Source: Enterobacteriaceae bacterium UBA5654
GTDB lineage: Bacteria > Pseudomonadota > Gammaproteobacteria > Enterobacterales > Enterobacteriaceae
Direction of reading: 5' to 3'
Length of the DNA: 64,000 nt
Assembly (NCBI GenBank): GCA_002421005.1
Contig: DIJC01000026.1
Location: forward strand, 149,174 to 213,173
Positions within the stretch are counted from its first letter, which is position 1. Each line of letters opens with the position of its first letter. The notes beneath the pieces were generated by a model. It saw nothing but the letters and a program-made list of their open reading frames with translations, ran no database searches and was not told the origin of the DNA. Below, one piece after another: positions 52,146 to 61,317 of this stretch. The position numbers were made by a program, and so were the translations under genes.

Positions 52146-53546
52146 ATGAGCGTTGTGCCTGTAGCCGACGTACTCCAGGGCCGCGTTGCCGTTGACAGTG
52201 AAGTCACCGTGCGCGGATGGGTACGTACCCGCCGAGATTCAAAAGCTGGCATCTCCTTCCTCGCCGTTTATGACGGTTCCTGCTTTGATCCTGTACAGGC
52301 CGTCATTAATAATTCTCTGCCTAATTACAATGATGACGTTTTGCGTCTGACTACCGGTTGTTCCGTCATCGTTACCGGCGTGGTGACCGCTTCGCCGGGT
52401 CAGGGCCAGGCTTTTGAGCTTCAGGCAACCTCGGTAGAAGTGACTGGCTGGGTTGACGATCCTGATACCTACCCGATGGCCGCAAAACGTCACAGCATCG
52501 AATACCTGCGTGAAGTCGCGCATATGCGTCCGCGCACCAATATGATCGGTGCCGTGGCCCGCGTGCGTCATACCCTGGCGCAGGCGCTGCATCGTTTCTT
52601 CCACGAGCAGGGTTTCTTCTGGGTTTCTACTCCGCTAATCACCGCCTCAGACACCGAAGGCGCAGGCGAAATGTTCCGCGTTTCCACTCTGGATCTGGAA
52701 AACCTGCCGCGTAACGATCAGGGTAAAATCGATTTCGATAAAGACTTTTTCGGCAAAGAAGCGTTTCTGACCGTTTCCGGCCAGTTGAACGCTGAGACAT
52801 ACGCCTGCGCGCTGTCCAAAGTGTATACCTTTGGTCCTACTTTCCGCGCGGAAAACTCCAACACCAGCCGCCATCTGGCCGAGTTCTGGATGCTGGAGCC
52901 GGAAGTGGCCTTCGCCGATCTTGAAGATAACGCCCGTCTGGCAGAAGCCATGCTGAAATATGTCTTCCAGGCAGTGCTCAACGAGCGAATGGACGATCTT
53001 AAATTCTTCGCTGAACGCGTGGATAAAGACGCTATTGAACGACTGGAGCGCTTCATCGCTGCCGATTTCGCCCAGGTGGATTACACCGACGCGGTGACCA
53101 TCCTTGAAAACTGCGGACAGAAATTTGAAAACCCGGTCTACTGGGGCGTGGATCTCTCTTCCGAGCATGAACGTTATCTTGCCGAGAAACATTTCAAGGC
53201 CCCGGTAGTGGTTAAAAACTACCCGAAAGAGATCAAAGCGTTTTACATGCGCCTGAATGACGACGGTAAAACCGTCGCCGCGATGGACGTGCTGGCGCCG
53301 GGCATCGGTGAGATCATCGGGGGTTCCCAGCGTGAAGAGCGTCTGGACGTCCTGGACGCGCGCATGGCCGAAATGGGCCTTAACAAAGAAGATTACTGGT
53401 GGTATCGCGATCTGCGTCGTTATGGCACCGTACCGCACGCCGGTTTTGGTCTGGGCTTTGAACGCCTGATCGCTTACGTGACCGGTGTTCAGAACGTACG
53501 TGACGTGATCCCGTTCCCGCGCACGCCGCGCAACGCAACCTTCTAA
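52146..53546 (+). CDS. asnS: AsnS, asparaginyl-tRNA synthetase
   Basis: Class IIb aminoacyl-tRNA synthetase charging tRNA-Asn. The 466-aa protein (E. coli 466) has the N-terminal OB-fold anticodon-binding domain (VTVRGWVRTRRDSKAGISF) and class II motifs: FFHEQGFFWVSTPLITAS, FGPTFRAENSNTSRHLAEFW, and GFGLGFERLIAYVTG. A GC-rich hairpin is in the leader at 52083-52097. Confidence 0.98.
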   Translation: MSVVPVADVLQGRVAVDSEVTVRGWVRTRRDSKAGISFLAVYDGSCFDPVQAVINNSLPNYNDDVLRLTTGCSVIVTGVVTASPGQGQAFELQATSVEVTGWVDDPDTYPMAAKRHSIEYLREVAHMRPRTNMIGAVARVRHTLAQALHRFFHEQGFFWVSTPLITASDTEGAGEMFRVSTLDLENLPRNDQGKIDFDKDFFGKEAFLTVSGQLNAETYACALSKVYTFGPTFRAENSNTSRHLAEFWMLEPEVAFADLEDNARLAEAMLKYVFQAVLNERMDDLKFFAERVDKDAIERLERFIAADFAQVDYTDAVTILENCGQKFENPVYWGVDLSSEHERYLAEKHFKAPVVVKNYPKEIKAFYMRLNDDGKTVAAMDVLAPGIGEIIGGSQREERLDVLDARMAEMGLNKEDYWWYRDLRRYGTVPHAGFGLGFERLIAYVTGVQNVRDVIPFPRTPRNATF

Positions 53547-53553
53547 AATCCTC

Positions 53554-53580
53554 AAGGCCAGCTTCGGCTGGCTTTTTCTT
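53554..53580 (+). terminator. asnS terminator
   Basis: GCCAGC and GCTGGC pair around TTCG, with flanking A-T pairs and a following TTTTTCTT. Confidence 0.85.
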
Positions 53581-54137
53581 CGCTTTGTGAACTTTTGTCA
53601 GTCAACCTTCAGTAAATCTCGCATTCAACCCCCTTTCTCCCCCAGCCTGTAACACTCTGTTTCGGCGTTACAAAACTGTACAAAAAATTCCCCACATTCT
53701 TATTGCGGTTAAGCTAAATCTTAATACATAGCAGAAAAATTCAGCTTATTGCGGAAATCCAGATGGCTAAATGCAAACAGAGGAAAAACAGAGATTGGAC
53801 CGACTTTACGATAAGAAAGGCTTTTATCTAAATTAAATATAAGCATTTCATATATATAGGATACACAGTGCCGATTTTGTCATCGATTAGTTCGGAAGTT
53901 TGAGGTCTCTCACAAAGTTCCTCAAAATTAATAAATTCTTACACATTATTTCTTTTTGTTACTTATTTAAGACATTTGTAGCACTTTCAGGCTAGCGAAA
54001 CGTTGTTATGAATGGAAAGATGCCTTCAGACACAGAAAGACACCAAACTCTCATCAATGGTTCCGTAAATTTATATTGACAGAATTTATTGGCGGCAGTG
54101 GCAGGTGTTCAAAAAAAACCAATGAGGGTAATAAATA
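53581..54137 (+). promoter_or_regulatory. ompF control region and leader
   Basis: This 557-bp stretch has no gene. The part at 53927-53996 is AT-rich and includes TTTGTAGCACTTTCA, conserved with the third OmpR site and promoter of E. coli ompF. The leader up to the ATG (CACCAAACTCTCATCAATGG, then GAGGGTAATAAATA) is conserved too and includes the region bound by the antisense RNA MicF in E. coli. Osmolarity control through EnvZ/OmpR is therefore likely. Confidence 0.75.
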
Positions 54138-55211
54138 ATGATGAAGCGCAATATCCTGGCAGTGGTAATCCCTGCCCTGCTGGTAGCGGGCGCAGCTAAC
54201 GCTGCCGAAGTTTATAATAAAGATGGCAACAAGGTTGATATTTACGGTAAAGCGGTCGGTCTGCACTATTTCTCTAAAGACAATGGTGACAACAGCTACG
54301 GCGGTAACGGCGACCAGACTTATGCCCGTCTTGGTTTCAAAGGGGAAACTCAGATTAACGACCAACTGACTGGTTATGGTCAGTGGGAATATCAGTTTAA
54401 CGGTAACAACTCTGAAGGCGCTGATGCCCAGAACGGTAACAAAACCCGTCTGGCGTTTGCCGGTCTGAAATTCGGCGATGCAGGTTCTTTCGACTACGGT
54501 CGTAACTATGGCCTGGTTTACGACGCACTGGGTTACACCGATATGCTGCCAGAATTCGGCGGCGACACTGCAAGCGCTGACCAGTTCTTTGCTGGTCGTA
54601 ACGGCGGTCTGGCAACGTACCGTAACTCCAACTTCTTCGGTCTGGTTGACGGCCTGAACTTCGCAGCCCAGTACCTGGGTAAAAACGAGCGTTCTACCGT
54701 TAACCGTTCTAACGGCGACGGCTGGGCTGGCTCTCTGAGCTATGAAGTTGACGGCTTCGGCGTTGTGGGTGGCTACGGTGCCGCTGACCGCACTAACGAT
54801 CAGCAGAATCCTGCCCTGCTGGGTCATGGTGATACCGCTGAACAGTGGGCAACTTCCGTTAAGTATGATGCGAACAACATCTACCTGGCCGGTACCTACA
54901 GCGAAACCCGTAACGCGACCCGTATCCCTGGCGGCTACGCTAACAAAACTGAAGACGTGCTGCTGGTTGCACAGTATCAGTTCGACTTCGGCCTGCGTCC
55001 GTCCCTGGGCTACACCAAGTCTAAAGGCAAAGACATCGAAGGCGTGGGCGATGTTGATCTCGTGAACTACTTCGAAGTGGGCGCGACCTACTACTTCAAC
55101 AAAAACATGTCTACCTACGTAGACTACATCATCAACCAGATCGACAGCGACAACGAGCTGGGCATTGGTTCTGATGATACTGTTGCAGTGGGTATCGTTT
55201 ACCAGTTCTAA
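54138..55211 (+). CDS. ompF: OmpF-type general porin
   Basis: Trimeric outer-membrane porin for small hydrophilic solutes, colicins and beta-lactams. The 357-aa precursor (E. coli 362) has a 22-residue signal peptide (MMKRNILAVVIPALLVAGAANA), sixteen-strand barrel repeats, the constriction-loop segment YTDMLPEFGGDTAS and the C-terminal VGIVYQF with terminal Phe needed for BAM assembly. Loop 6 is shorter than in E. coli. The gene is between asnS and aspC as in E. coli, which separates it from OmpC and PhoE. Confidence 0.97.
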   Translation: MMKRNILAVVIPALLVAGAANAAEVYNKDGNKVDIYGKAVGLHYFSKDNGDNSYGGNGDQTYARLGFKGETQINDQLTGYGQWEYQFNGNNSEGADAQNGNKTRLAFAGLKFGDAGSFDYGRNYGLVYDALGYTDMLPEFGGDTASADQFFAGRNGGLATYRNSNFFGLVDGLNFAAQYLGKNERSTVNRSNGDGWAGSLSYEVDGFGVVGGYGAADRTNDQQNPALLGHGDTAEQWATSVKYDANNIYLAGTYSETRNATRIPGGYANKTEDVLLVAQYQFDFGLRPSLGYTKSKGKDIEGVGDVDLVNYFEVGATYYFNKNMSTYVDYIINQIDSDNELGIGSDDTVAVGIVYQF

Positions 55212-55239
55212 TCGCTATATCCCTTTGGTATATGCTTGA

Positions 55240-55266
55240 AAAACAGGACTTCGGTCCTGTTTTTTT
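55240..55266 (+). terminator. ompF terminator
   Basis: AAAACAGGAC and GTCCTGTTTT pair around TTCG, followed by TTTT. Confidence 0.9.
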
Positions 55267-55394
55267 ATGCCTGCCAGTAAAAAGTTTTCTCTTTTAAAAA
55301 GACCGTCGCTTTTTGTCGCAAACGGTTGGCATTTGTCTCATCTCCCGTTAACCTGATAGCGGATCTCCCTTCGTAATCATAATGGAACGTCGCC

Positions 55395-56585
55395 ATGTTT
55401 GAGAACATTACCGCAGCCCCTGCCGACCCGATTCTGGGCCTCGCCGATCTGTTTCGTACCGATGACCGCCCGGGAAAAATCAATCTGGGTATTGGTGTTT
55501 ATAAAGATGAAACTGGCAAGACGCCGGTGCTGACCAGCGTGAAAAAAGCAGAACAATATCTGCTGGAAAACGAGACAACAAAAAATTACCTCGGAATTGA
55601 CGGTATCCCGGAATTTGGCCGCTGCACGCAGGAACTGTTATTTGGTAAAGACAGCGCCATTATCAGCGACAAACGTGCGCGCACGGCACAGACGCCGGGC
55701 GGTACGGGCGCACTGCGCGTCGCTGCCGACTTTATTGCTAAAAATACCGATGCTAAACGCGTCTGGGTGAGTAATCCGAGCTGGCCTAACCATAAGGGCG
55801 TATTCAACGCGGCGGGCCTTGAGGTTCGCGAATATAACTATTATGACGCCGCTAACCACGCGCTGGATTTTGACGGTCTGCTGGCAAGCCTGAATGAAGC
55901 CCAGGCGGGCGACGTGGTTCTGTTCCACGGCTGCTGCCATAACCCGACGGGTATCGATCCGACGCTGGAGCAATGGCAACAGCTGGCGCAGCTCTCTGTT
56001 GCAAAAGGCTGGCTGCCACTGTTTGACTTCGCTTATCAGGGCTTTGCCCGTGGTCTGGAAGAAGACGCAGAAGGCCTGCGCGCGTTCACCGCGCTGCATC
56101 AGGAACTGATTGTTGCCAGCTCCTTCTCGAAAAACTTCGGCCTGTATAATGAGCGTGTAGGTGCCTGTACGCTGGTCGCGGCAGATGCGGCCACCGCCGA
56201 CCGTGCCTTCAGCCAGATGAAGTCCACCATTCGCGCTAACTACTCTAACCCACCGGCTCACGGTGCGGCAGTGGTGGCAACAATTCTGAGCAACGACGCC
56301 CTGCGTGCCATCTGGGAGCAGGAACTGAACGATATGCGCCAGCGCATTCAGCGTATGCGCCTGCTGTTTGTGAATACGCTCCAGGAAAAAGGCGCGAATC
56401 GCGACTTCAGCTTTATCACCCGGCAAAACGGCATGTTCTCTTTTAGCGGCCTGACCAAAGAGCAGGTGTTGCGTCTGCGCGAAGAGTTTGCCGTGTACGC
56501 CGTCGCTTCCGGGCGCGTGAACGTGGCGGGCATGACGCCGGACAATATGTCTCCGCTGTGCGAGGCTATTGTCGCAGTCCTGTAA
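55395..56585 (+). CDS. aspC: AspC, aspartate aminotransferase
   Basis: PLP enzyme that moves the amino group between glutamate and oxaloacetate to make aspartate; it also acts on aromatic amino acids. The 396-aa class I aminotransferase has the PLP lysine in SSFSKNFGLYNERVG, the CCHNPTG cofactor motif, and LSPLCEAI near the end. Length equals E. coli AspC. Confidence 0.98.
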   Translation: MFENITAAPADPILGLADLFRTDDRPGKINLGIGVYKDETGKTPVLTSVKKAEQYLLENETTKNYLGIDGIPEFGRCTQELLFGKDSAIISDKRARTAQTPGGTGALRVAADFIAKNTDAKRVWVSNPSWPNHKGVFNAAGLEVREYNYYDAANHALDFDGLLASLNEAQAGDVVLFHGCCHNPTGIDPTLEQWQQLAQLSVAKGWLPLFDFAYQGFARGLEEDAEGLRAFTALHQELIVASSFSKNFGLYNERVGACTLVAADAATADRAFSQMKSTIRANYSNPPAHGAAVVATILSNDALRAIWEQELNDMRQRIQRMRLLFVNTLQEKGANRDFSFITRQNGMFSFSGLTKEQVLRLREEFAVYAVASGRVNVAGMTPDNMSPLCEAIVAVL

Positions 56586-56600
56586 TAACATCATAAAGAC

Positions 56601-56632
56601 AAAAGGCCGCAAACATGTTGCGGCCTTTTTTA
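56601..56632. terminator. Bidirectional terminator between aspC and gloC
   Basis: AAAAGGCCGCAA and TTGCGGCCTTTT pair around ACATG, with a T tract on the plus strand. Confidence 0.9.
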
Positions 56633-56646
56633 TTGCGGGACGTTAA

Positions 56647-57294
56647 TTACCAGACCGGCAATTCATCCTGCAGGAAAGGATTATGCAGACGCTCATGACC
56701 GAGGGTGGACATCGGTCCGTGCCCGGAAATAAAGGTCACGTCATCACCGAGCGGCAGCAGCTTACGCTTGATGGAATCAATCAGCTGGCTGTGATCGCCG
56801 CGCGGAAAATCGCTGCGCCCTACACCGCCCTTGAAAATGACATCGCCTGAAATCAGCAGCCGGGAAACCGCATCAAAAAAGACAATGTGTCCTGGTGTAT
56901 GCCCCGGACAGTGTAAAACGTCAAGACTGATATTGCCGACGCTGACATTGTCGCCTTCGCTTAACCAGCGATCCGGCGTCAGCGGCAGGCATTCATCCAG
57001 GCCAAACATCCGGCTCTGGGCAGGCAGTCCCTGTAGCCAGAACTCGTCTTCTTTATCCGGTCCGATAACCGGCACGCCATAGTGTTCTGCCAGTTCAGCA
57101 GCGGCACCCACGTGATCCAGATGACCGTGAGTCAGTAAAATTTGCATCAGCGTCACGCCTGACGCCGCGACTTCCTGTTTAATGCGTTCGGCGTCACCGC
57201 CAGGATCGACCAGCGCCGCCAGTTTGGTCTGTTCACACCAGATTAATGAACAGTTCTGAGAAAAAGCGGTTACCGGAATAATGCGATAGTTCAT
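56647..57294 (-). CDS. gloC: GloC, type II glyoxalase (hydroxyacylglutathione hydrolase)
   Basis: Metallo-beta-lactamase-fold enzyme that hydrolyses S-lactoylglutathione in methylglyoxal detoxification, complementary to mgsA in this same window. The 215-aa protein has the metal motif THGHLDHVGAA, then CPGHTPGHIVFF and SGHGPMSTLGHER. Length equals E. coli GloC (YcbL). Confidence 0.95.
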   Translation of the reverse strand: MNYRIIPVTAFSQNCSLIWCEQTKLAALVDPGGDAERIKQEVAASGVTLMQILLTHGHLDHVGAAAELAEHYGVPVIGPDKEDEFWLQGLPAQSRMFGLDECLPLTPDRWLSEGDNVSVGNISLDVLHCPGHTPGHIVFFDAVSRLLISGDVIFKGGVGRSDFPRGDHSQLIDSIKRKLLPLGDDVTFISGHGPMSTLGHERLHNPFLQDELPVW

Positions 57295-57321
57295 GCTGCT
57301 CCTGTCTCATTAAGCGCCTGA

Positions 57322-57873
57322 TTACCAGTGCCGGACCGGCCCGGTATCAATATGCACAAAGTTGCTACTCGGGTAATATCCTACACCACCTGAGCGCATA
57401 GATAACGCCGCTTTGCGAATATTGCTTAATGAGAGACCTTCAATGTGGAAATCCATCGCCTGGCCTTTGGTGTGGTAGCTGTTTTTCGCCACGCCGCTGC
57501 CGCGTTTGCGCAGATCATCGTTAGTATTTAACGAGCGATAGCCGGAAATGAGCTGCACGGGTTTACGCGTATCCAGTAACGCCTGAAGGCGATAAAGCTG
57601 ATCGAATAATTTTGGGTCGATGGACTTAATTTTATTCGCGCGATAGTCACGGAAAAAATGATTAAGTTTTGCTAATTCATCCTGAATATAGCCTCTGCCA
57701 TCGAAGAACTCCGCTTTAATTGACTCACCGGTATGCAGGTTGTTCAACGTCAAAATACGCGGACGTGGGGTCGAGAGGGTGGCAAATGCTGGCGATGGTA
57801 AGATGACCGCTGCGCCCAGCGCAACGCCACCTAACGCCAGCAGCTTGCGGCGATTAGCGTCAAATTTGTCCAT
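57322..57873 (-). CDS. mepK: MepK, murein L,D-endopeptidase
   Basis: Periplasmic zinc endopeptidase of the M15 family that cuts mDAP-mDAP (3-3) crosslinks during cell growth. The 183-aa precursor has a twin-arginine signal (RRKLLALGG, hydrophobic stretch ending AFA) and metal-site segments SYHTKGQAMDFHIEG and FVHIDTGPVRHW. It is next to ldtD, which makes the 3-3 crosslinks that MepK cuts, so the pair handles opposite steps. Confidence 0.95.
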   Translation of the reverse strand: MDKFDANRRKLLALGGVALGAAVILPSPAFATLSTPRPRILTLNNLHTGESIKAEFFDGRGYIQDELAKLNHFFRDYRANKIKSIDPKLFDQLYRLQALLDTRKPVQLISGYRSLNTNDDLRKRGSGVAKNSYHTKGQAMDFHIEGLSLSNIRKAALSMRSGGVGYYPSSNFVHIDTGPVRHW

Positions 57874-57982
57874 GATAATCAGGTCTACAGTAAAAGTATT
57901 AGTGTCGGGAATTTATGCATTTCTGGCGCACGAAGGCACCTTACCGGGCATTACATCTGGCGTCAATACCGCCAAATCCAGT

Positions 57983-58020
57983 AAAAACGGGCCTTGCAGC
58001 GATGCAGGCCCGTTTTTTTA
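57983..58020 (-). terminator. ldtD terminator
   Basis: AAAACGGGCC and GGCCCGTTTT form the outer stem with an inner TGCA pairing. T tracts flank both sides, so it separates ldtD from mepK. Confidence 0.85.
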
Positions 58021-58059
58021 CTGATACTTTCGACACTTACCTGGACTGAACTTCTTCAT

Positions 58060-59865
58060 TTACCTGATTAATTGTTCGGCTTTTTCCATAATTTGTGCGC
58101 CAGATCGCGCGGTGAGATCGTAATTGTAAATATCTGTACGATACTGCGCCTTACCATCAGCGCCAATAAAGGCGGTCAAATAGTAAAGGTTCACCGGAAT
58201 ATCCTGACGGATATTAACGTAGCGGGTATCACCCTGCTTTAACGCACCGGAAATACGCGCGTCGTTCCAGCCCGCGTCTGTTAATAACATGTTAGCCAGC
58301 TCCGAGGCTTTATTAACGCGCACGCAGCCGGAACTGAGCGCACGGGCGTCACGCTGGAACAGATTATGGTTCGGCGTATCGTGCAGATAGATAGCGTCCG
58401 AGCTGGGCATATTAAATTTGTAGCGTCCAAGCGAGTTATGCGCGCCGGGTGCCTGCTGAAAACGGAACGGCAGGTTTGACGGGGTGATGGTCGCCCAGTC
58501 AACGTTCCACGGATCGATGGTTTCGTTGCTGTTCCAGCCGCGCATCACCGTATAACCGTGACGCTCCAGATACCCCGGATCGTTCCATACTTTCGGCAGA
58601 ATATCCTTGCGGGCCAGCGTCGGCGGCACGTTCCACGGTGGATTAACCACGACGTTGTTTAACGCGCTGCTCATCATCGGCGTTTTACGATCCGGTCGAC
58701 CGACAATCACGCGCGAATCCAGTACCGGATCGCCGTTCTGATAATAGACCAGCGAATAGGCCGGGATGTTGACCATGATGCCGGTAGAAAGTTTGCCCGG
58801 CAGCAGACGCAAACGCTGAATGTTGAGCGCCAGCACGCCTGCGCGCTGCGACGGAGAGACGTTCAGCCAGTCGCGGGTAGCACCGCCAATCACGCCATCT
58901 GCCCCCAGTCCCTGCCAGGCCTGGAAACGCTTCACGGCTTCAACCAGGGTTTTATCATACGCGGCGCGTACGGGCTGCGGTTTGGTGGCAGGTGCGGCCG
59001 ACGTGCTCACCGCCGCGCTGTCGTCGCCCGGCAGCACAATGTCCGGTCCGCCGTCCAGCATTCCGGTACGCTGAAGTATTTCGCGTAGCGCAGGGATGTC
59101 ATTGCTCCATTGCCCCGGACGTAGCGAGGCTTTACCCGTCAGTTGCGGCCACGGACGACGATCTTCGGTCAGGGCCAGCAGCGCCTGATGCATGGCGTCA
59201 TACTGGGGATGCTGCGGAGCCAGCCCGCCGATAAACTGCGGCAGGGAGCCGTTATCCAGCGCCAGCTGCCACTGATTGAGCACCGACAACGGCGGCGTTG
59301 CCAGCGCATAAGGTTTGGTGCTGTAAAGCCAGCGGTTGCCCTTCACCGGAATATTGCTGACAAAATGCAGGTAGCCCATCATGGCATCCGAAAGCACCAC
59401 ATCGCGCGCCATGCCGGTCACTGCCGGATCGGTCAGTTGTTGCACCCAGGCGGTAAACTGCGGCTGGAAGCCTGCAATCGCCACTTCCGCCAGCTGCTGC
59501 TGAAACGCTTTGACCGCATCGCGGTTATCCCACATGGGTTTCATGTCACGCGCGGCATACAGCGCTGAAAGCGCGTTGATGTATACGGGCGTATAGCCCG
59601 CCGGAAGCTGGCTTTGAATATCAGCCCGCGCCGCTTCAGGCGAACGGTTTGCCGGGAACGGCTGTTCCCCCATTAGCATCACCACCGCGCTGGACTGTGC
59701 CAGAGGCGTGGCGAGCGCCTGGGCGTTTTCGCCCATCGTTGCCGAGCTGTCTGTCGGAACGACTTCAGGCTCATCGGCCTGCACGCTGAACAGTGGAGCA
59801 AATGCGAGAGTCAGACAGATACTCAGCGCTGACAATCGACGACCATAATTACGTATTAGCAACAT
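58060..59865 (-). CDS. ldtD: LdtD (YcbB), L,D-transpeptidase
   Basis: Periplasmic YkuD-family transpeptidase that makes 3-3 crosslinks in peptidoglycan and can confer beta-lactam tolerance. The 601-aa protein (E. coli 615) has an N-terminal signal/anchor (MLLIRNYGRRLSALSICLTL), a peptidoglycan-binding domain (AVKRFQAWQGLGADGVIGGA) and the catalytic YkuD motif HDTPNH with SSGCVRVNKASELAN (nucleophile Cys). The ATG at 59865 matches the family; the frame is open 72 codons further. In E. coli mukB lies directly upstream; here an unrelated operon does. Confidence 0.96.
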   Translation of the reverse strand: MLLIRNYGRRLSALSICLTLAFAPLFSVQADEPEVVPTDSSATMGENAQALATPLAQSSAVVMLMGEQPFPANRSPEAARADIQSQLPAGYTPVYINALSALYAARDMKPMWDNRDAVKAFQQQLAEVAIAGFQPQFTAWVQQLTDPAVTGMARDVVLSDAMMGYLHFVSNIPVKGNRWLYSTKPYALATPPLSVLNQWQLALDNGSLPQFIGGLAPQHPQYDAMHQALLALTEDRRPWPQLTGKASLRPGQWSNDIPALREILQRTGMLDGGPDIVLPGDDSAAVSTSAAPATKPQPVRAAYDKTLVEAVKRFQAWQGLGADGVIGGATRDWLNVSPSQRAGVLALNIQRLRLLPGKLSTGIMVNIPAYSLVYYQNGDPVLDSRVIVGRPDRKTPMMSSALNNVVVNPPWNVPPTLARKDILPKVWNDPGYLERHGYTVMRGWNSNETIDPWNVDWATITPSNLPFRFQQAPGAHNSLGRYKFNMPSSDAIYLHDTPNHNLFQRDARALSSGCVRVNKASELANMLLTDAGWNDARISGALKQGDTRYVNIRQDIPVNLYYLTAFIGADGKAQYRTDIYNYDLTARSGAQIMEKAEQLIR

Positions 59866-60004
59866 CCCTTGCCCCCTGTTATTCATTGCTGCCCGCACTA
59901 ACCGGGGCTTACTCTTAGTATATGAAGACAAGAATACTTTTGCCTGATCAAATGTAAAGAAGATTAAAGACTTTACGCTTGACAGTACGCATAAAGAGCA
60001 AAAG

Positions 60005-60032
60005 AGAAAGGCGACATTATTGTCGCCTTTTG
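60005..60032 (-). terminator. Terminator of the pilus-like operon
   Basis: AAAGGCGACA and TGTCGCCTTT pair perfectly around TTAT, 53 bp after the 405-aa gene. On the minus strand the stem is followed by CTCTTTTG. Confidence 0.75.
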
Positions 60033-60084
60033 CAGCACTACGTCGGCAGATCACAGAGATAAGCAGGCAGATTCGGACCACAGG

Positions 60085-61302
60085 TCACTCCACGGGTATG
60101 CTCGGTACCGGTTGCCGTGGGTAAGGGCACAGTTTTGATTGATCTGCACAATTCAGAATGCTCTGTTCAACATATACTCGCCAGCCATCCTCACCCCAGC
60201 TTGGGACGTCATTGCCCTGATACGTTCTGACACTGATTCTGTCTGTCTGCCCGAAATCAAAATATCGACCATCACCCCATTCTTTAAATGTGCGGGTTTC
60301 AGTAGTCTCTGAATTATCTGGATGGTAGATTATGTTAGAAATATTAAAGTCCAGATAACCTGTCCCATCAACAAAGTTACTGAATCCATTAAAGCCTGGA
60401 GTCCCATCTGGATAACGCTCATTTGGATCACTTTTCAATTCAGGTGTCAGACGTGCCAACATTCTGAAGGGCTGTGTCTTTGTCGGCGCAGGAGTAAACT
60501 TAATGACCGCCACAGGCATATCATAAAAATAATCTTTCCTGTCCATTACAACATCATTATATTCAAAACCAAAAACTTCAATAACCAGAAACTCGAGATT
60601 ATTGGAAGGGATGAATATCTCCTGAGTTCTTAAAGGCTTAATTGGCCCACTTTGCTTAGTTGAAGAATCGCCGCCACAATACTCTCCGGCATTCCGGCAG
60701 GTATCATGAGACTCCACGAAAAAATAACCAGACAACGATACCTCGTTATCTTCTGGCCCCCAAGTGGTACTACTGCTTCGGAAATTAGCTAAAGTAGCCT
60801 CCGGGAAGCGGTGTCGGTAAAAATCAGAGTTGAGCGTCTCCCCCAGCACCGGATTTGGTGCGTTTGATACTTGAATTGAGTATCTGAATAAGGCTTCTAT
60901 ATTTTGGTCCTGGTACGATAAATCGTTATTTTTTGGATATGAGCTGTTTTTATAATGGCAAGCACTGTCAGAATAGAAATTACAGCCCGAAGCGGGAAAA
61001 TTAGGCTCAAAAATGCTTCGGAGAAATTTGTAGTCGCCATTGTTATTTGTTCTGACTTCCTTCCTTCCTTTATTCGCATCGCTCCCTTTAACTTTCCAGT
61101 ACACATTATAACCGGCCCCCTGACTGTTACCGCGAGTTCCGGGATCAGCAAAAACATCCACAACAAGATAATGCTCCGATGGCGGAGGGGTACGCGTATT
61201 GAAACCAAACTCTGCATTGTTCACCGCATAACCCGGACTGGTTATTAAGAGAAGCCCCCCTAAAAAAAGAGAAGCAGCGGTATAAGACGGGGTATTTTTC
61301 AT
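60085..61302 (-). CDS. Secreted 405-aa protein of a pilus-like operon
   Basis: I do not recognise this protein. It has a Sec signal peptide of about 26 residues (MKNTPSYTAASLFLGG..., ending GYA) and no membrane helix after it. The mature part is rich in Asn, Asp, Tyr, Ser and Pro, with paired cysteines (SGCNFYSDSACHYKN; CRNAGEYCGGD; NCADQSKLC) that suggest disulphides. Its make-up fits a surface-exposed beta-rich protein such as an adhesin or tip subunit. It is the last gene of the operon with the prepilin peptidase and platform protein, 15 bp after the M23 gene. Base composition is AT-richer than ldtD. Confidence 0.7.
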   Translation of the reverse strand: MKNTPSYTAASLFLGGLLLITSPGYAVNNAEFGFNTRTPPPSEHYLVVDVFADPGTRGNSQGAGYNVYWKVKGSDANKGRKEVRTNNNGDYKFLRSIFEPNFPASGCNFYSDSACHYKNSSYPKNNDLSYQDQNIEALFRYSIQVSNAPNPVLGETLNSDFYRHRFPEATLANFRSSSTTWGPEDNEVSLSGYFFVESHDTCRNAGEYCGGDSSTKQSGPIKPLRTQEIFIPSNNLEFLVIEVFGFEYNDVVMDRKDYFYDMPVAVIKFTPAPTKTQPFRMLARLTPELKSDPNERYPDGTPGFNGFSNFVDGTGYLDFNISNIIYHPDNSETTETRTFKEWGDGRYFDFGQTDRISVRTYQGNDVPSWGEDGWRVYVEQSILNCADQSKLCPYPRQPVPSIPVE

Positions 61303-61317
61303 TTTATATCCTTATGT

